Of a stretch of 64,000 nt of DNA, positions 50,110-58,837 are shown one piece after another. Within the stretch, counting starts at the first letter, position 1; every line of letters starts with the position of its first letter. Below the pieces are notes generated by a model, which saw only the letters and a program-made list of their open reading frames with translations, did not search any database and was not told the DNA's origin. The stretch covers positions 124,001 through 188,000 of the forward strand of contig NZ_STGD01000004.1 of NCBI RefSeq assembly GCF_005222755.1, in the 5' to 3' direction. Position numbers and translations under genes: made by a program. The stretch is from Roseomonas sp. HF4. GTDB taxonomy: Bacteria > Pseudomonadota > Alphaproteobacteria > Acetobacterales > Acetobacteraceae.

Positions 50110-50853
50110 ATGAGCGCCGCCTCCGAGGCCGTCGCCGCGCCCGCCGCGCCGGCGGATGGGCCGCTGCATGTCGCGATCATCATGGACGGCAACCGCCGCT
50201 GGGCGCAGCGGCGCGGCCTGCCGGTGGCGCTCGGCCACAAGGCGGGCGCGGAAGCGGCCCGCCGGACCGTCGAGGCGGCGGCCGAGCAGGGCGTGTCCTG
50301 GCTCACGCTGTTCGCCTTCTCCTCCGAGAACTGGCGCCGCCCGATGGAGGAGGTCTCCGCCCTGACCGGGCTGCTCCGCCTCTATCTCCGGAGCGAGGTC
50401 GCGAGCCTGGTGCGCGAGGGCGTGCGGCTGCGGGTCATCGGCGACTATTCGCGCTTCGGCCCGGAGATGGCGCGCTCCATCCTGGCGGCCGAGACGGCGA
50501 CCGCGGGCGGCACCCGTCTCAACCTGAACGTTGCGCTCTCCTACGGCGCGCGGGACGAGATCCTGGCCGCGGTGCGCGCCGCCGCCGCGGCGATCGCCGA
50601 AGGGCGCCTCGCCCCCGGCGCGCTCGACGCGGCAGCCTTCGGGCGCCTGCTGCATACGGCGGGGATGCCCGATCCCGACCTGATCGTGCGCACCTCCGGC
50701 GAGCAACGGCTGTCCAATTTCATGCTCTGGCAGGCAGCCTACGCAGAATTCGTGTTCCAGGACGTCCTCTGGCCCGACTACGGGGCGGAGCACCTGGCTG
50801 CCGCAATCGGCGATTTCCGGCGGCGCGACCGGCGCTTCGGAGCCCGGCCCTGA
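50110..50853 (+). CDS. uppS: Isoprenyl (undecaprenyl) diphosphate synthase
   Basis: This 247-residue cis-prenyltransferase makes the C55 lipid carrier precursor. The catalytic Asp is in IIMDGNRRWAQRRGLP, SSENWRRP follows, and GEQRLSNFMLWQAAYAE carries the C-terminal Arg/Ser residues for the homoallylic diphosphate. The stop TGA overlaps the following cdsA frame by the sequence CTGA. Length and context are normal for the rpsB-bamA superoperon. Confidence 0.97.
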   Translation: MSAASEAVAAPAAPADGPLHVAIIMDGNRRWAQRRGLPVALGHKAGAEAARRTVEAAAEQGVSWLTLFAFSSENWRRPMEEVSALTGLLRLYLRSEVASLVREGVRLRVIGDYSRFGPEMARSILAAETATAGGTRLNLNVALSYGARDEILAAVRAAAAAIAEGRLAPGALDAAAFGRLLHTAGMPDPDLIVRTSGEQRLSNFMLWQAAYAEFVFQDVLWPDYGAEHLAAAIGDFRRRDRRFGARP

Positions 50854-51707
50854 GCACGACGGCCGGACCGGCCGCGGCGCCGCGGCGCTGGCGGGACCTG
50901 CGCAAGCGCTTCCTCTCGGCGCTGGTGCTGGGCCCGGCGGCGCTGGCCTGCATCTGGCTCGGCGCCACGCCATGGACGCTGCTGATCGCGCTGGCCGTGG
51001 CGCTGCTTACCTGGGAATGGGTGCATCTCTGCGGCCTCAGCACCCGCGTTCTGCCGGGCCTGGCGGTGCCAGTCGCGGTGCTTGCAGCGGGCATCCTGGC
51101 GGTCGCGGAACATCCGCGTGCGGCGCTGGTCGCGCTGCTCGTCGGCTGGGCGCTGACCTGGTGGACGGCGGCCCGGATGCGCGATGCGGTGGCGCCGCGG
51201 CATCCGGCGGGCTGGCTCGCGGCCGGCGTGCTCTACATCGGCCTCGCGGGGATCGCGCTGATCGAGCTCCGCCACGACAACCAGGCGGGACGGGCCAACG
51301 TGCTGTTCCTGTTCCTGGTGGTCTGGGCGTCGGACATCGGTGCCTACATGGCCGGACGGGCCTTCGGCGGGCCGAAGTTGCTGCCCGCGGTCTCGCCCAA
51401 CAAGACCTGGTCCGGGGCCGCCGGAGGGCTGGCCGCGGCCGTGCTCGTGGGCGTCGCGGCGGCGGCCGTTCTGGCGCCGGGCGGCGCGTCCCGAGCGGCC
51501 GCCGTCGCGGCCATGCTGGGCGTCATGGCGCAGGTGGGCGACCTGGTCGAAAGCTGGATCAAGCGGCGCTTCGACGTGAAGGACACCTCGAGCCTCATCC
51601 CCGGGCACGGCGGGCTCCTCGACCGGCTGGACGGCGTGATCGCGGCCGCACCCGTCGCGGCGCTGCTGGCCTTCATGCTCGGCCAGGGGCAGCCTCTCTG
51701 GCGATGA
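50850..51707 (+). CDS. cdsA: Phosphatidate cytidylyltransferase
   Basis: This polytopic membrane enzyme makes CDP-diacylglycerol from phosphatidic acid and CTP. The C-terminal signature is in SPNKTWSGAAGG, then DLVESWIKRRFDVKD and IPGHGGLLDRLDG. The family's N-terminal segment DLRKRFLSALVLGP is encoded from about 50895, upstream of the first GTG (50925), so translation must begin earlier. No ATG, GTG or TTG is in frame between the uppS end and this segment. The most likely start is CTG at 50850, overlapping the uppS TGA, which gives 285 residues. The stop overlaps the dxr start (ATGA). Confidence 0.93.
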   Translation: MSTTAGPAAAPRRWRDLRKRFLSALVLGPAALACIWLGATPWTLLIALAVALLTWEWVHLCGLSTRVLPGLAVPVAVLAAGILAVAEHPRAALVALLVGWALTWWTAARMRDAVAPRHPAGWLAAGVLYIGLAGIALIELRHDNQAGRANVLFLFLVVWASDIGAYMAGRAFGGPKLLPAVSPNKTWSGAAGGLAAAVLVGVAAAAVLAPGGASRAAAVAAMLGVMAQVGDLVESWIKRRFDVKDTSSLIPGHGGLLDRLDGVIAAAPVAALLAFMLGQGQPLWR

Positions 51708-52885
51708 CGCGATCGGTCACCATCCTCGGCTCGACCGGCTCGGTCGGGCGCAGCACCGTGGCCCTGCTGGACGAGGCGCCGGCCGGCGCCTTCCGGGTGG
51801 AGGCGCTGGTCGCGAACCGTGATGCGGCGGGGCTGGCGGCGCAGGCGCGGCGGCTTCGGGCGCGCGTCGCGGTGGTGGCGGACCCCGCGGCCTGGCCCGC
51901 GCTGCGCGACGCGCTGGCCGGCAGCGGGATCGAAGCGGCGGCCGGCGAGGACGCCGTGCTGGCCGCCGCCGACCGCCCGGCCGACTGGACCATGGCGGCG
52001 ATCGTGGGCGCCGCCGGGCTGCCGGCGACGCTCGCCGCGCTCGGCCGCGGCGGCGTGCTGGCGCTGGCCAACAAGGAAAGCCTGGTCTGCGCGGGGGAGA
52101 TCGTGCTGGCCGCCGCGCGCCGGTCGGGCGCCACGCTGTTGCCGGTCGATTCCGAGCACAACGCCATCTTCCAGGCGCTCGAATCGCGGGGCGGCGGCGC
52201 GGACCCCTACGCCACGGTCGAGAAGATCGTGCTGACCGCCTCCGGCGGGCCCTTCCGCACCATGGCGGTCGAGGCGATGGCCGCGGTCACGCCCGAGGCG
52301 GCGATCCGGCACCCGGTCTGGTCCATGGGCGCCAAGATCAGCATCGATTCCGCCACCATGATGAACAAGGGCCTCGAGCTCATCGAGGCGGTCCGCCTGT
52401 TCCCGGTGCCCGAGGACCGCATCGAGGTGCTGGTCCACCCGCAATCGACGGTCCATGGCCTCGTGCAGTACGCGGACGGGTCAGTGATGGCGCAGCTCGG
52501 CACGCCGGACATGCGCACCCCCATCGCCCATGCCCTGGCCTGGCCGGCGCGCATGGCGGCCTCGGTGCCGCGGCTCGACCTGGTCACGCTGGGGCGGCTC
52601 GAGTTCTTCGCCCCCGATCCCGTGCGCTTCCCGGCGCTGCGCCTGGCGCGGGAGGCCTTGCGGGCGGGCGGTGGGGCGACCACCATATTGAATGCTGCGA
52701 ACGAGGTTGCGGTCGGGCTGTTCCTCGGCCGGCGCCTCGGCTTCCTGGAGATCGCCGCGGTGGTCGAGGAGACGCTGGCGCGCCTTGGGGCGCCGGACGC
52801 GTCGGGCCTCGGCGCCATCCTGGCACTGGATGCGGCGGCACGGCTTGAGGCGGCAAGGATCGCCGCGGACCGGGCGGCGGCCTGA
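51704..52885 (+). CDS. dxr: 1-deoxy-D-xylulose 5-phosphate reductoisomerase
   Basis: This 393-residue NADPH enzyme is the first committed step of the MEP isoprenoid pathway. The Rossmann motif LGSTGSVGRSTV, ALANKESLVCAGE, the metal/substrate loop LPVDSEHNAIFQAL, and SMGAKISIDSATMMNKGLE are all present. ATG 51704 overlaps the cdsA stop by 4 bases. Together with uppS it supplies and uses isoprenoid precursors for the cell-wall carrier lipid. Confidence 0.98.
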   Translation: MTRSVTILGSTGSVGRSTVALLDEAPAGAFRVEALVANRDAAGLAAQARRLRARVAVVADPAAWPALRDALAGSGIEAAAGEDAVLAAADRPADWTMAAIVGAAGLPATLAALGRGGVLALANKESLVCAGEIVLAAARRSGATLLPVDSEHNAIFQALESRGGGADPYATVEKIVLTASGGPFRTMAVEAMAAVTPEAAIRHPVWSMGAKISIDSATMMNKGLELIEAVRLFPVPEDRIEVLVHPQSTVHGLVQYADGSVMAQLGTPDMRTPIAHALAWPARMAASVPRLDLVTLGRLEFFAPDPVRFPALRLAREALRAGGGATTILNAANEVAVGLFLGRRLGFLEIAAVVEETLARLGAPDASGLGAILALDAAARLEAARIAADRAAA

Positions 52886-52915
52886 CGGCCGTTCCGCCCA
52901 AGACGGAACCTGACG

Positions 52916-54016
52916 ATGGATTTCCTGCCCGACCCGTTCCGCACCATCCTGGCCTTCCTGGTGGTGCTGGGCGTGCTGATCTTCGTCCACGAACTCGGCC
53001 ATTACCTGGCCGCGCGCTGGCGGCGCGTGCATGTGGAACGCTTCTCGATCGGCTTCGGCCGCGCCATCGCATCGTGGCAGGACAAGCGCGGCTGCGAGTG
53101 GCGCGTCGGCTGGATCCCGCTCGGTGGCTACGTGAAGATGCACGGCATGGAGCATGCCGGGGACACGCAGCCCGAGCCCGGCAGCTTCCGCCCCGGCGAG
53201 AGCTTCCATGAGAAAAGCGTGGGCGACCGCGCGATCGTCGTCGCCGCCGGCCCTGCCTTCAATTTCCTGCTCGCCGCCGTGCTGTTCGCGGTGCTGTTCG
53301 CGACCGTCGGGCGGCCGGTCGGCAGCACGGCGGTGCAGACGGTCGTCGCGGGTTCGGCCGCCGAGCGCGCGGGCCTCCAGCCCGGGGACCGCATCCTGGC
53401 GTTGGACGGGGAGCGCGTTTCGCGGTTCGAGGACCTGCAACAGCACGTCCAGCCGCGTGCCGGCCAGCCGATCGAGGTGCTGGTCCGCCGCGGCGAGAGC
53501 GAGGTGAAGATCGTCGCGACGCCCGCGGCGCGGCCGGAGGACGGGCGCGGCATGCTCGGCATCACCGGCGGCGTGCTCGAGCGCGAGCGCCTCGACCCGT
53601 TCAGCGCGATGGTCTCCGGCACTTGGCACATGGTCTCCCTGTCCGGCCAGACGCTGACCGGGGTCTGGCAGATGATCACCGGGCAGCGCGGCTCGGAGGA
53701 GATCGGCGGGCCGCTGCGGATCGCGCAATTGTCAGGACAGGTGGCGGAGATGGGCGCCGTCTCGCTGCTCACGTTCATCGCGCTGCTGTCGATCAACCTC
53801 GCGCTGATCAACCTGTTCCCGATCCCGATCCTGGATGGCGGGCACCTGGTGTTCTACGCGGCCGAGGCCATCCGCGGCCGGCCCTTGACCGCGCGGGCCC
53901 AGGAATACGCCTTCCGCGGCGGCTTCGCCCTGCTCATCACTCTCATGGTCCTGGCCACATGGAACGACCTGACGCAGCTCGGCGTGGTGCGCTGGGTGAC
54001 GGGGCTGATGGGCTGA
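52916..54016 (+). CDS. rseP: Site-2 membrane metalloprotease RseP
   Basis: This 366-residue inner-membrane zinc protease has its catalytic FVHELGHYLAARW (HExxH) in the first helix, a single periplasmic PDZ domain at about residues 125-200, and the third-ligand motif NLFPIPILDGGH near the C terminus. It cleaves anti-sigma factors and leftover signal peptides. E. coli RseP has two PDZ domains; only one is evident here, as in many alphaproteobacterial MmpA-like forms. A TTCG-loop hairpin follows the stop. Confidence 0.96.
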   Translation: MDFLPDPFRTILAFLVVLGVLIFVHELGHYLAARWRRVHVERFSIGFGRAIASWQDKRGCEWRVGWIPLGGYVKMHGMEHAGDTQPEPGSFRPGESFHEKSVGDRAIVVAAGPAFNFLLAAVLFAVLFATVGRPVGSTAVQTVVAGSAAERAGLQPGDRILALDGERVSRFEDLQQHVQPRAGQPIEVLVRRGESEVKIVATPAARPEDGRGMLGITGGVLERERLDPFSAMVSGTWHMVSLSGQTLTGVWQMITGQRGSEEIGGPLRIAQLSGQVAEMGAVSLLTFIALLSINLALINLFPIPILDGGHLVFYAAEAIRGRPLTARAQEYAFRGGFALLITLMVLATWNDLTQLGVVRWVTGLMG

Positions 54017-54266
54017 GCGACCGTTTGAGAGTGCGCCTTCGGGCGCGTTCTGATGTCCGGCACCGCCCGCATCCCCGCCCCCCACGACAATATCCTGGAC
54101 GGGTGGCCGGGTTGGGGTGCGGACCGGTGCCGGCATTGTCAAACGGTCTCTGACGACCGGCGGCCGTCCCGGCCAAACGCGCCCCCGATGGCCGGGGGTG
54201 GCGGGGGGGTGGCGGCTCGGCTAGTGTGCGGCCCCTTCGTCAGCCCCCAGATCAGGTGCCGATTCG
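54017..54266. promoter_or_regulatory. rseP-bamA intergenic region
   Basis: These 250 bases contain a hairpin just after rseP (gcgcc-ttcg-ggcgc, 54033-54046). They also contain a 10-bp inverted repeat with a wide gap: gaccgtttga at 54019-54028 and tcaaacggtc at 54139-54148. The second half is extremely G-rich. A bamA promoter and 5' leader probably lie here. The paired repeat could be an operator or a long-range RNA stem. Confidence 0.4.
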
Positions 54267-56555
54267 TTGTCCAGGCTGCGCACCCTCCTCCTCGTCCTCG
54301 CCACGCTCGCGATGGCGGTTCCTTCCTCGGCGCAGGCGCCGGGACGCGTCGCGGCCATCGAGGTGCAGGGCAACCAGCGCATCGAGGCCGACACCATCCG
54401 ATCCTACATGCTGGTGCAGCCCGGTGAGCCGGCCGACCCCGACCGGCTCGACCGCAGCCTGCGCGCGCTGTTCGCGACCGGCCTGTTCCGCGATGTCGAG
54501 ATCCGGCCCGAGGGCAACCGCGTCATCGTGCGCGTGGCCGAGAACCCGATCGTCAACCGCGTCGGCTTCGAGGGCAACCGCCGCGTCACGAGCGACGCGC
54601 TGCGGAGCGAGGTGCAACTCCGCCCGCGCGGGGTCTTCACGCCCGCCGCGGCGCAGGCCGACCGCCAGCGCATCCTCGAGATCTACGCCCGCCGTGGCCG
54701 CTTCGGCGCGAGCGTCGAGCCCAAGATCATCGAGCTCGACCAGAACCGCGTCGACGTGGTGTTCGAGATCACCGAGGGCGAGGTCGCGCTGGTCGCGCGC
54801 ATCAACTTCGTCGGCAACCAGGCCTATTCCGACGGCCGGCTGAAGGAGATCGTGGCGACGCGGGAGCAGGCCTGGTACCGGCTGCTCTCGTCCTCCGACA
54901 CCTACGACCCCGACCGCCTGACCTTCGACCGCGAATTGCTGCGCCGCTTCTACCTGCGGCAGGGCTATGCCGACGTGCAGATCACCGGCGCGGTGGCCGA
55001 ACTGGCACCCGACCGCAGCGGCTTCTTCATCACCTATACGATCGAGGAAGGCCCCCGCTACCGGATCGGCACGATCGACGTGACCAGCACGCTGCGCGGC
55101 GTGGACACCGACGCGCTGCGGCGCGAGCTGCCGGTCTCGGCCGGCGACTGGTACGACGGCGACGCCGTGGAGCGCGCCGACAACCTGCTGACCGAGGTGC
55201 TCGGCACGCGCGGCTTCCCCTTCGCGAATGTCGAGCCGCGCGTGACGCGCAACCGCGAAGCCGGCACCGTCGACCTTGCCTTCGAGATCAGCGAGGGCCC
55301 CCGCGCCTTCGTCGAGCGCATCGACATCACGGGCAACACCCGCACGCAGGACCGCGTGATCCGCCGCGAGTTCCGCGTGGCGGAGGGCGACCCGCTGGTG
55401 GTGAACCAGGTGCGCCGTTCGCGCGACCGCATCCGCAGCCTCGGCTACTTCTCGGACGTGCAGATCAACACGACGCCGGGCTCGGCGCCCGACCGCGTGA
55501 TCCTGAACACCCAGGTGACTGAGCGCGCGACCGGCGAATTCACCATCGGCGGCGGGTTCTCGACCGATGCGGGCCTGCTGGCCGACATCGGCCTGCGCGA
55601 ACGCAACCTGGTCGGCACCGGCATCGATGCCCGCGTCAACCTGACGCTGGCGCAGCGGCGCAGTCAGGTCGACCTGTCGGTGACCGACCCGCAGTTCCTC
55701 GAGCGCAACCTCGCGGCCGGCGCCGACGTCTTCCTCGTGCAGCGCGACCTGCGCGAGACCTCCGGCTACCAGGAGCGGCGGGCAGGCTTCGCGCTCCGCA
55801 TGGGCTACGAGATCAACGAGCGGCTACGCCAGTCCTGGGCCTATTCGCTCGTGGACCGCGACCTCTATGACGTCGATCAGTTCGTGTCGCGGTTCATCCG
55901 CGAACAGGAAGGCCGGACCCTGCTCAGCCAGGTCTCGACCACCCTGACCTACGACCGCCGCGACAGCCGCATCCAGCCGCGCGACGGCTACGTGGTGCGC
56001 GTGGGCGCGGACTGGGCGGGCCTCGGCGGCGATGTCTCCTACGTCCGGTTCCGTGCCGACGGACAGTATTACATCCCCTTCGAGCGCCTGCTGGGCGACC
56101 CCGAATACGTGCTCGTGCTCGCGGCCGGCGCTGGCTATCTCTCGCCCTACGGCGACAAGGACAGCCGCATCGTCGACCGCTTCTTCCTGGGCGGCGAGAA
56201 CCTGCGCGGCTTCGCCCTCGGCGGGGCCGGGCCGCGCGACGTCTCGACCAACGACAGCCTTGGCGGCCAGACGCTCTGGACCTCCTCGGCCGAGTTCCGC
56301 TTCCCGCTGCCGATCCCGTCCGAACTCGGCTTCATCGGCCGGGCCTTCGTGGATGTCGGCGCCTTGACGGGGCTGCCGTCCTCGGTCACGGGACCCGAGG
56401 TGCGCGACGACTCCGACCCGCGCGTGGGCGTCGGCATCGGCATCTCCTGGCGCAGCCCGATCGGGCTGATCAACATCGACCTCGCCCAGGCGGTGGTGAA
56501 GAAGGACTACGACGAGACGCAGGTCTTCCGTCTCGGCTTCGGCACACGTTTCTGA
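54267..56555 (+). CDS. bamA: Outer-membrane assembly factor BamA
   Basis: This 762-residue Omp85 protein is the core of the BAM machine that inserts beta-barrel proteins. A Sec signal ends near PSSAQA. Five POTRA repeats run to about residue 420 (for example VEGNRRV-type FEGNRRVTSDALR and ITGNTRTQDRVIRREF). The barrel contains the conserved loop FFLGGENLRGFALGG (VRGF-like) and ends in a C-terminal Phe (FRLGFGTRF). The start is a TTG at 54267 with AGGT upstream; no better start gives a signal peptide. ompH follows after 19 bases. Confidence 0.97.
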   Translation: MSRLRTLLLVLATLAMAVPSSAQAPGRVAAIEVQGNQRIEADTIRSYMLVQPGEPADPDRLDRSLRALFATGLFRDVEIRPEGNRVIVRVAENPIVNRVGFEGNRRVTSDALRSEVQLRPRGVFTPAAAQADRQRILEIYARRGRFGASVEPKIIELDQNRVDVVFEITEGEVALVARINFVGNQAYSDGRLKEIVATREQAWYRLLSSSDTYDPDRLTFDRELLRRFYLRQGYADVQITGAVAELAPDRSGFFITYTIEEGPRYRIGTIDVTSTLRGVDTDALRRELPVSAGDWYDGDAVERADNLLTEVLGTRGFPFANVEPRVTRNREAGTVDLAFEISEGPRAFVERIDITGNTRTQDRVIRREFRVAEGDPLVVNQVRRSRDRIRSLGYFSDVQINTTPGSAPDRVILNTQVTERATGEFTIGGGFSTDAGLLADIGLRERNLVGTGIDARVNLTLAQRRSQVDLSVTDPQFLERNLAAGADVFLVQRDLRETSGYQERRAGFALRMGYEINERLRQSWAYSLVDRDLYDVDQFVSRFIREQEGRTLLSQVSTTLTYDRRDSRIQPRDGYVVRVGADWAGLGGDVSYVRFRADGQYYIPFERLLGDPEYVLVLAAGAGYLSPYGDKDSRIVDRFFLGGENLRGFALGGAGPRDVSTNDSLGGQTLWTSSAEFRFPLPIPSELGFIGRAFVDVGALTGLPSSVTGPEVRDDSDPRVGVGIGISWRSPIGLINIDLAQAVVKKDYDETQVFRLGFGTRF

Positions 56556-56574
56556 TCGAAGGAGGCCGCACCAC

Positions 56575-57315
56575 ATGGCCCGTTACCTGACAGTCGCTCT
56601 TGCTTGCGCGTTCCTCGCCTTTCCGGCCGCCGCACAGCAGCAGCAGCAGTGGTTCGTGCCCGGCCAGCAGCAGCAGCAGCAGCGCCCCGCCCAGGCACAG
56701 CAGCGCCCGGCCCAGGCGCCGGCGCAGCAGCCTGTGCAGGCGCCGCCGGCCCTGCCGCAGGGCGTGCCGCCGCCGGCCGCCGTGATCGGCATCGTCGACG
56801 TGCCCGAGATCCAGCGCGTCTCGACCGCCTTCACCCAGGTGCGCGAGGAGATCGAGCGCCGCCGCGCCCGCCTGAACGACGACCTGCAGCGCGAGCAGCA
56901 GCGCTGGCGCGACGAGCAGCAGCGCCTGGCCGCCGAGCGCGGAGGCCTCGCCCCCGAGGCGCTCCGCACGCGTGAACGCGAACTGCAGGACCGCATCACC
57001 GACAGCCAGCGCACGCTGCGCGACCGCGCCCAGGACATCGAGCGCGTCGCGCAGACCTCGCTGCGCGAGATCGAGCAGGCGCTCGGCGTCATCATCCGCC
57101 AGGTGGCGGCGAGCCGCAGCGTCAACCTCGTGCTGCCGCGCCCGCTCGTGATCTTCAACGAGCCGCCCTTCGACCTGACCGCCGAGGTCGCCGCCCAGCT
57201 GAACCGGATGCTGCCCCGCGTGGCGGTGCCGGACGAGGTCGGGGCGACACCCGCGCCCGCACCTGCACCCGCCGCGCCGCGCCAGGGCGCGCAGCGTCCG
57301 CAGCAGCGGAACTGA
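56575..57315 (+). CDS. ompH: OmpH/Skp-family periplasmic chaperone with Gln-rich N terminus
   Basis: This 246-residue secreted protein holds unfolded outer-membrane proteins for BamA. A Sec signal (MARYLTVALACAFLAFPAAA) is followed directly by an unusual low-complexity stretch of about 40 residues made of Gln runs, Pro and Ala (QQQQQWFVPGQQQQQQRP). The Skp coiled-coil domain then runs from about residue 65 to 205 (EIERRRARLNDDLQREQQRW). The tail is Pro/Ala-rich. AGGAGG precedes the ATG, and lpxD follows after 3 bases. Typical OmpH proteins are 160-200 residues, so both ends are extended here. Confidence 0.93.
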   Translation: MARYLTVALACAFLAFPAAAQQQQQWFVPGQQQQQQRPAQAQQRPAQAPAQQPVQAPPALPQGVPPPAAVIGIVDVPEIQRVSTAFTQVREEIERRRARLNDDLQREQQRWRDEQQRLAAERGGLAPEALRTRERELQDRITDSQRTLRDRAQDIERVAQTSLREIEQALGVIIRQVAASRSVNLVLPRPLVIFNEPPFDLTAEVAAQLNRMLPRVAVPDEVGATPAPAPAPAAPRQGAQRPQQRN

Positions 57316-57318
57316 GTG

Positions 57319-58362
57319 ATGGGCGCGGATCCGCGCTTCTTCCCGGCGCGCGGACCGCACCGCCTCGCCGAGATCGCCGAGGCCGCGGGCGCGCGCCTTG
57401 CCGGCAATCCGGCGCGCCTGATGGCCGGTGTCGCGCCGCTCGCGCTCGCGGGGCCGGATGATGTCGCCTACTGCGAGGGTCGCCGCCACGCCGCCGCGCT
57501 GGCGGTGACGCGCGCCGGCGCGGTTCTGGTCGCCGCCGATGCGGAAGCGACCGTGCCCGAAGGCTGCATCGCGCTGGTCTGCGAGGCGCCGCAATTGGCG
57601 TTCGCGCGCGTCGCCGCGCTGTTCCACCCGCGTCCGGCCCCGGTCGCCGGCATCCACCCGACCGCCTTCGTCGAGCCCGACGCCACGATCGGGGAGGGGA
57701 CCGAGATCGGGCCCTTCGCGCTGGTCGGCGCGGGGGCCGAGATCGGTCCCGGCTGCATCATCGGCCCGCATGCGGTTGTGGGCGCGGGATGCGTGCTCGG
57801 CGCGGGGTCCATCCTGCGCGCGCATGCCAGCCTGCTGCATTGCGTGGCCGGCGCCAGTGTCGTGCTGCACGAAGGGGCCCGCGTCGGCAACGAGGGCTTC
57901 GGCTTCGTCACCACGCCGAAGGGCGAGCATGTGACCGTGCCGCAACTCGGCCGCGTGATCCTGGGCGACGGCGTCGAGATCGGCGCCAATTCCTGCGTCG
58001 ACCGAGGCGCGGGCGGCGACACCGTGCTCGGGCCGGGGACGCGCCTCGACAACCTCGTGCAGGTCGCACACAACGTCCGTACCGGGCGGGGCTGCGTGAT
58101 CGTGGCGCAGGTGGGTATCGCGGGCTCGGCCGAACTCGGCGACTACGTGGTGGTGGCGGCGCAGGCCGGCATCATCGGGCACATCACGCTGGGCGACCGC
58201 GCGCGGGTCGGCGCGCAGGCGGGCGTGATGAACAGCGTGCCGGCGGGCACCGACGTGGTCGGCAGCCCGGCCTGGCCGGCGCGCGAGACATTGAAGGCCT
58301 TCGCCTGGCTGCGGCGCAACGCGGCGGGCAAGACGGACGCAAAGGCGGGCGGGACGCCATGA
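57319..58362 (+). CDS. lpxD: UDP-3-O-acylglucosamine N-acyltransferase
   Basis: This 347-residue enzyme adds the second acyl chain in lipid A synthesis. The N-terminal uridine-binding domain (about 1-100) is followed by a left-handed beta-helix of hexapeptide repeats (ATIGEGTEIGPFALVGAG) and the catalytic His region NLVQVAHNVRTGRG. ATG 57319 lies right after a GTG at 57316, and either could be used. The stop overlaps the fabZ start (ATGA), so the genes are translationally coupled. Confidence 0.97.
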   Translation: MGADPRFFPARGPHRLAEIAEAAGARLAGNPARLMAGVAPLALAGPDDVAYCEGRRHAAALAVTRAGAVLVAADAEATVPEGCIALVCEAPQLAFARVAALFHPRPAPVAGIHPTAFVEPDATIGEGTEIGPFALVGAGAEIGPGCIIGPHAVVGAGCVLGAGSILRAHASLLHCVAGASVVLHEGARVGNEGFGFVTTPKGEHVTVPQLGRVILGDGVEIGANSCVDRGAGGDTVLGPGTRLDNLVQVAHNVRTGRGCVIVAQVGIAGSAELGDYVVVAAQAGIIGHITLGDRARVGAQAGVMNSVPAGTDVVGSPAWPARETLKAFAWLRRNAAGKTDAKAGGTP

Positions 58363-58835
58363 GCAACGAAGCACTGCCCGAAGGGACGGGCGAGGTCGGA
58401 ACCCTCGAGATCGCGCAGATCATGCACGCGATCCCGCACCGCTACCCGTTCCTGCTGGTGGACCGTGTGGTGGAGCTCGTGAAGAACGAGTCCTGCATCG
58501 GCATCAAGAACGTCACGATCAACGAGAACTTCTTCCAGGGCCATTTCCCGAGCATGCCGGTGATGCCCGGCGTGCTCATCATCGAGTGCATGGCCCAGAC
58601 CGCAGCCGTCCTGGTGGTCACGACGCTCGGCCCCGACTGGGCCGGCAAGCTCGTGTACTTCATGACCGTGGACCAGGCGAAGTTCCGCAAGCCCGTGGTG
58701 CCCGGCGACCAGATGCGCGTGCACGTGAAGAAGGAACGCCAGCGTGGCAACATCTGGAAGTTCAGCGCCGAGGCGAAGGTGGACGGCAAGGTGGTGGCGG
58801 AAGCCACCTACGCCGCGATGATCCTGGACAGGTGA
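58359..58835 (+). CDS. fabZ: 3-hydroxyacyl-ACP dehydratase FabZ
   Basis: This 158-residue hot-dog-fold dehydratase acts in fatty acid elongation. The active-site His is in IPHRYPFLLVDRV, and the catalytic Glu is in FPSMPVMPGVLIIECMAQ. It competes with LpxA for hydroxyacyl-ACP, and the two genes are adjacent as usual. It starts in the lpxD stop and ends 2 bases before the lpxA ATG. Confidence 0.98.
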   Translation: MSNEALPEGTGEVGTLEIAQIMHAIPHRYPFLLVDRVVELVKNESCIGIKNVTINENFFQGHFPSMPVMPGVLIIECMAQTAAVLVVTTLGPDWAGKLVYFMTVDQAKFRKPVVPGDQMRVHVKKERQRGNIWKFSAEAKVDGKVVAEATYAAMILDR

Positions 58836-58837
58836 GC

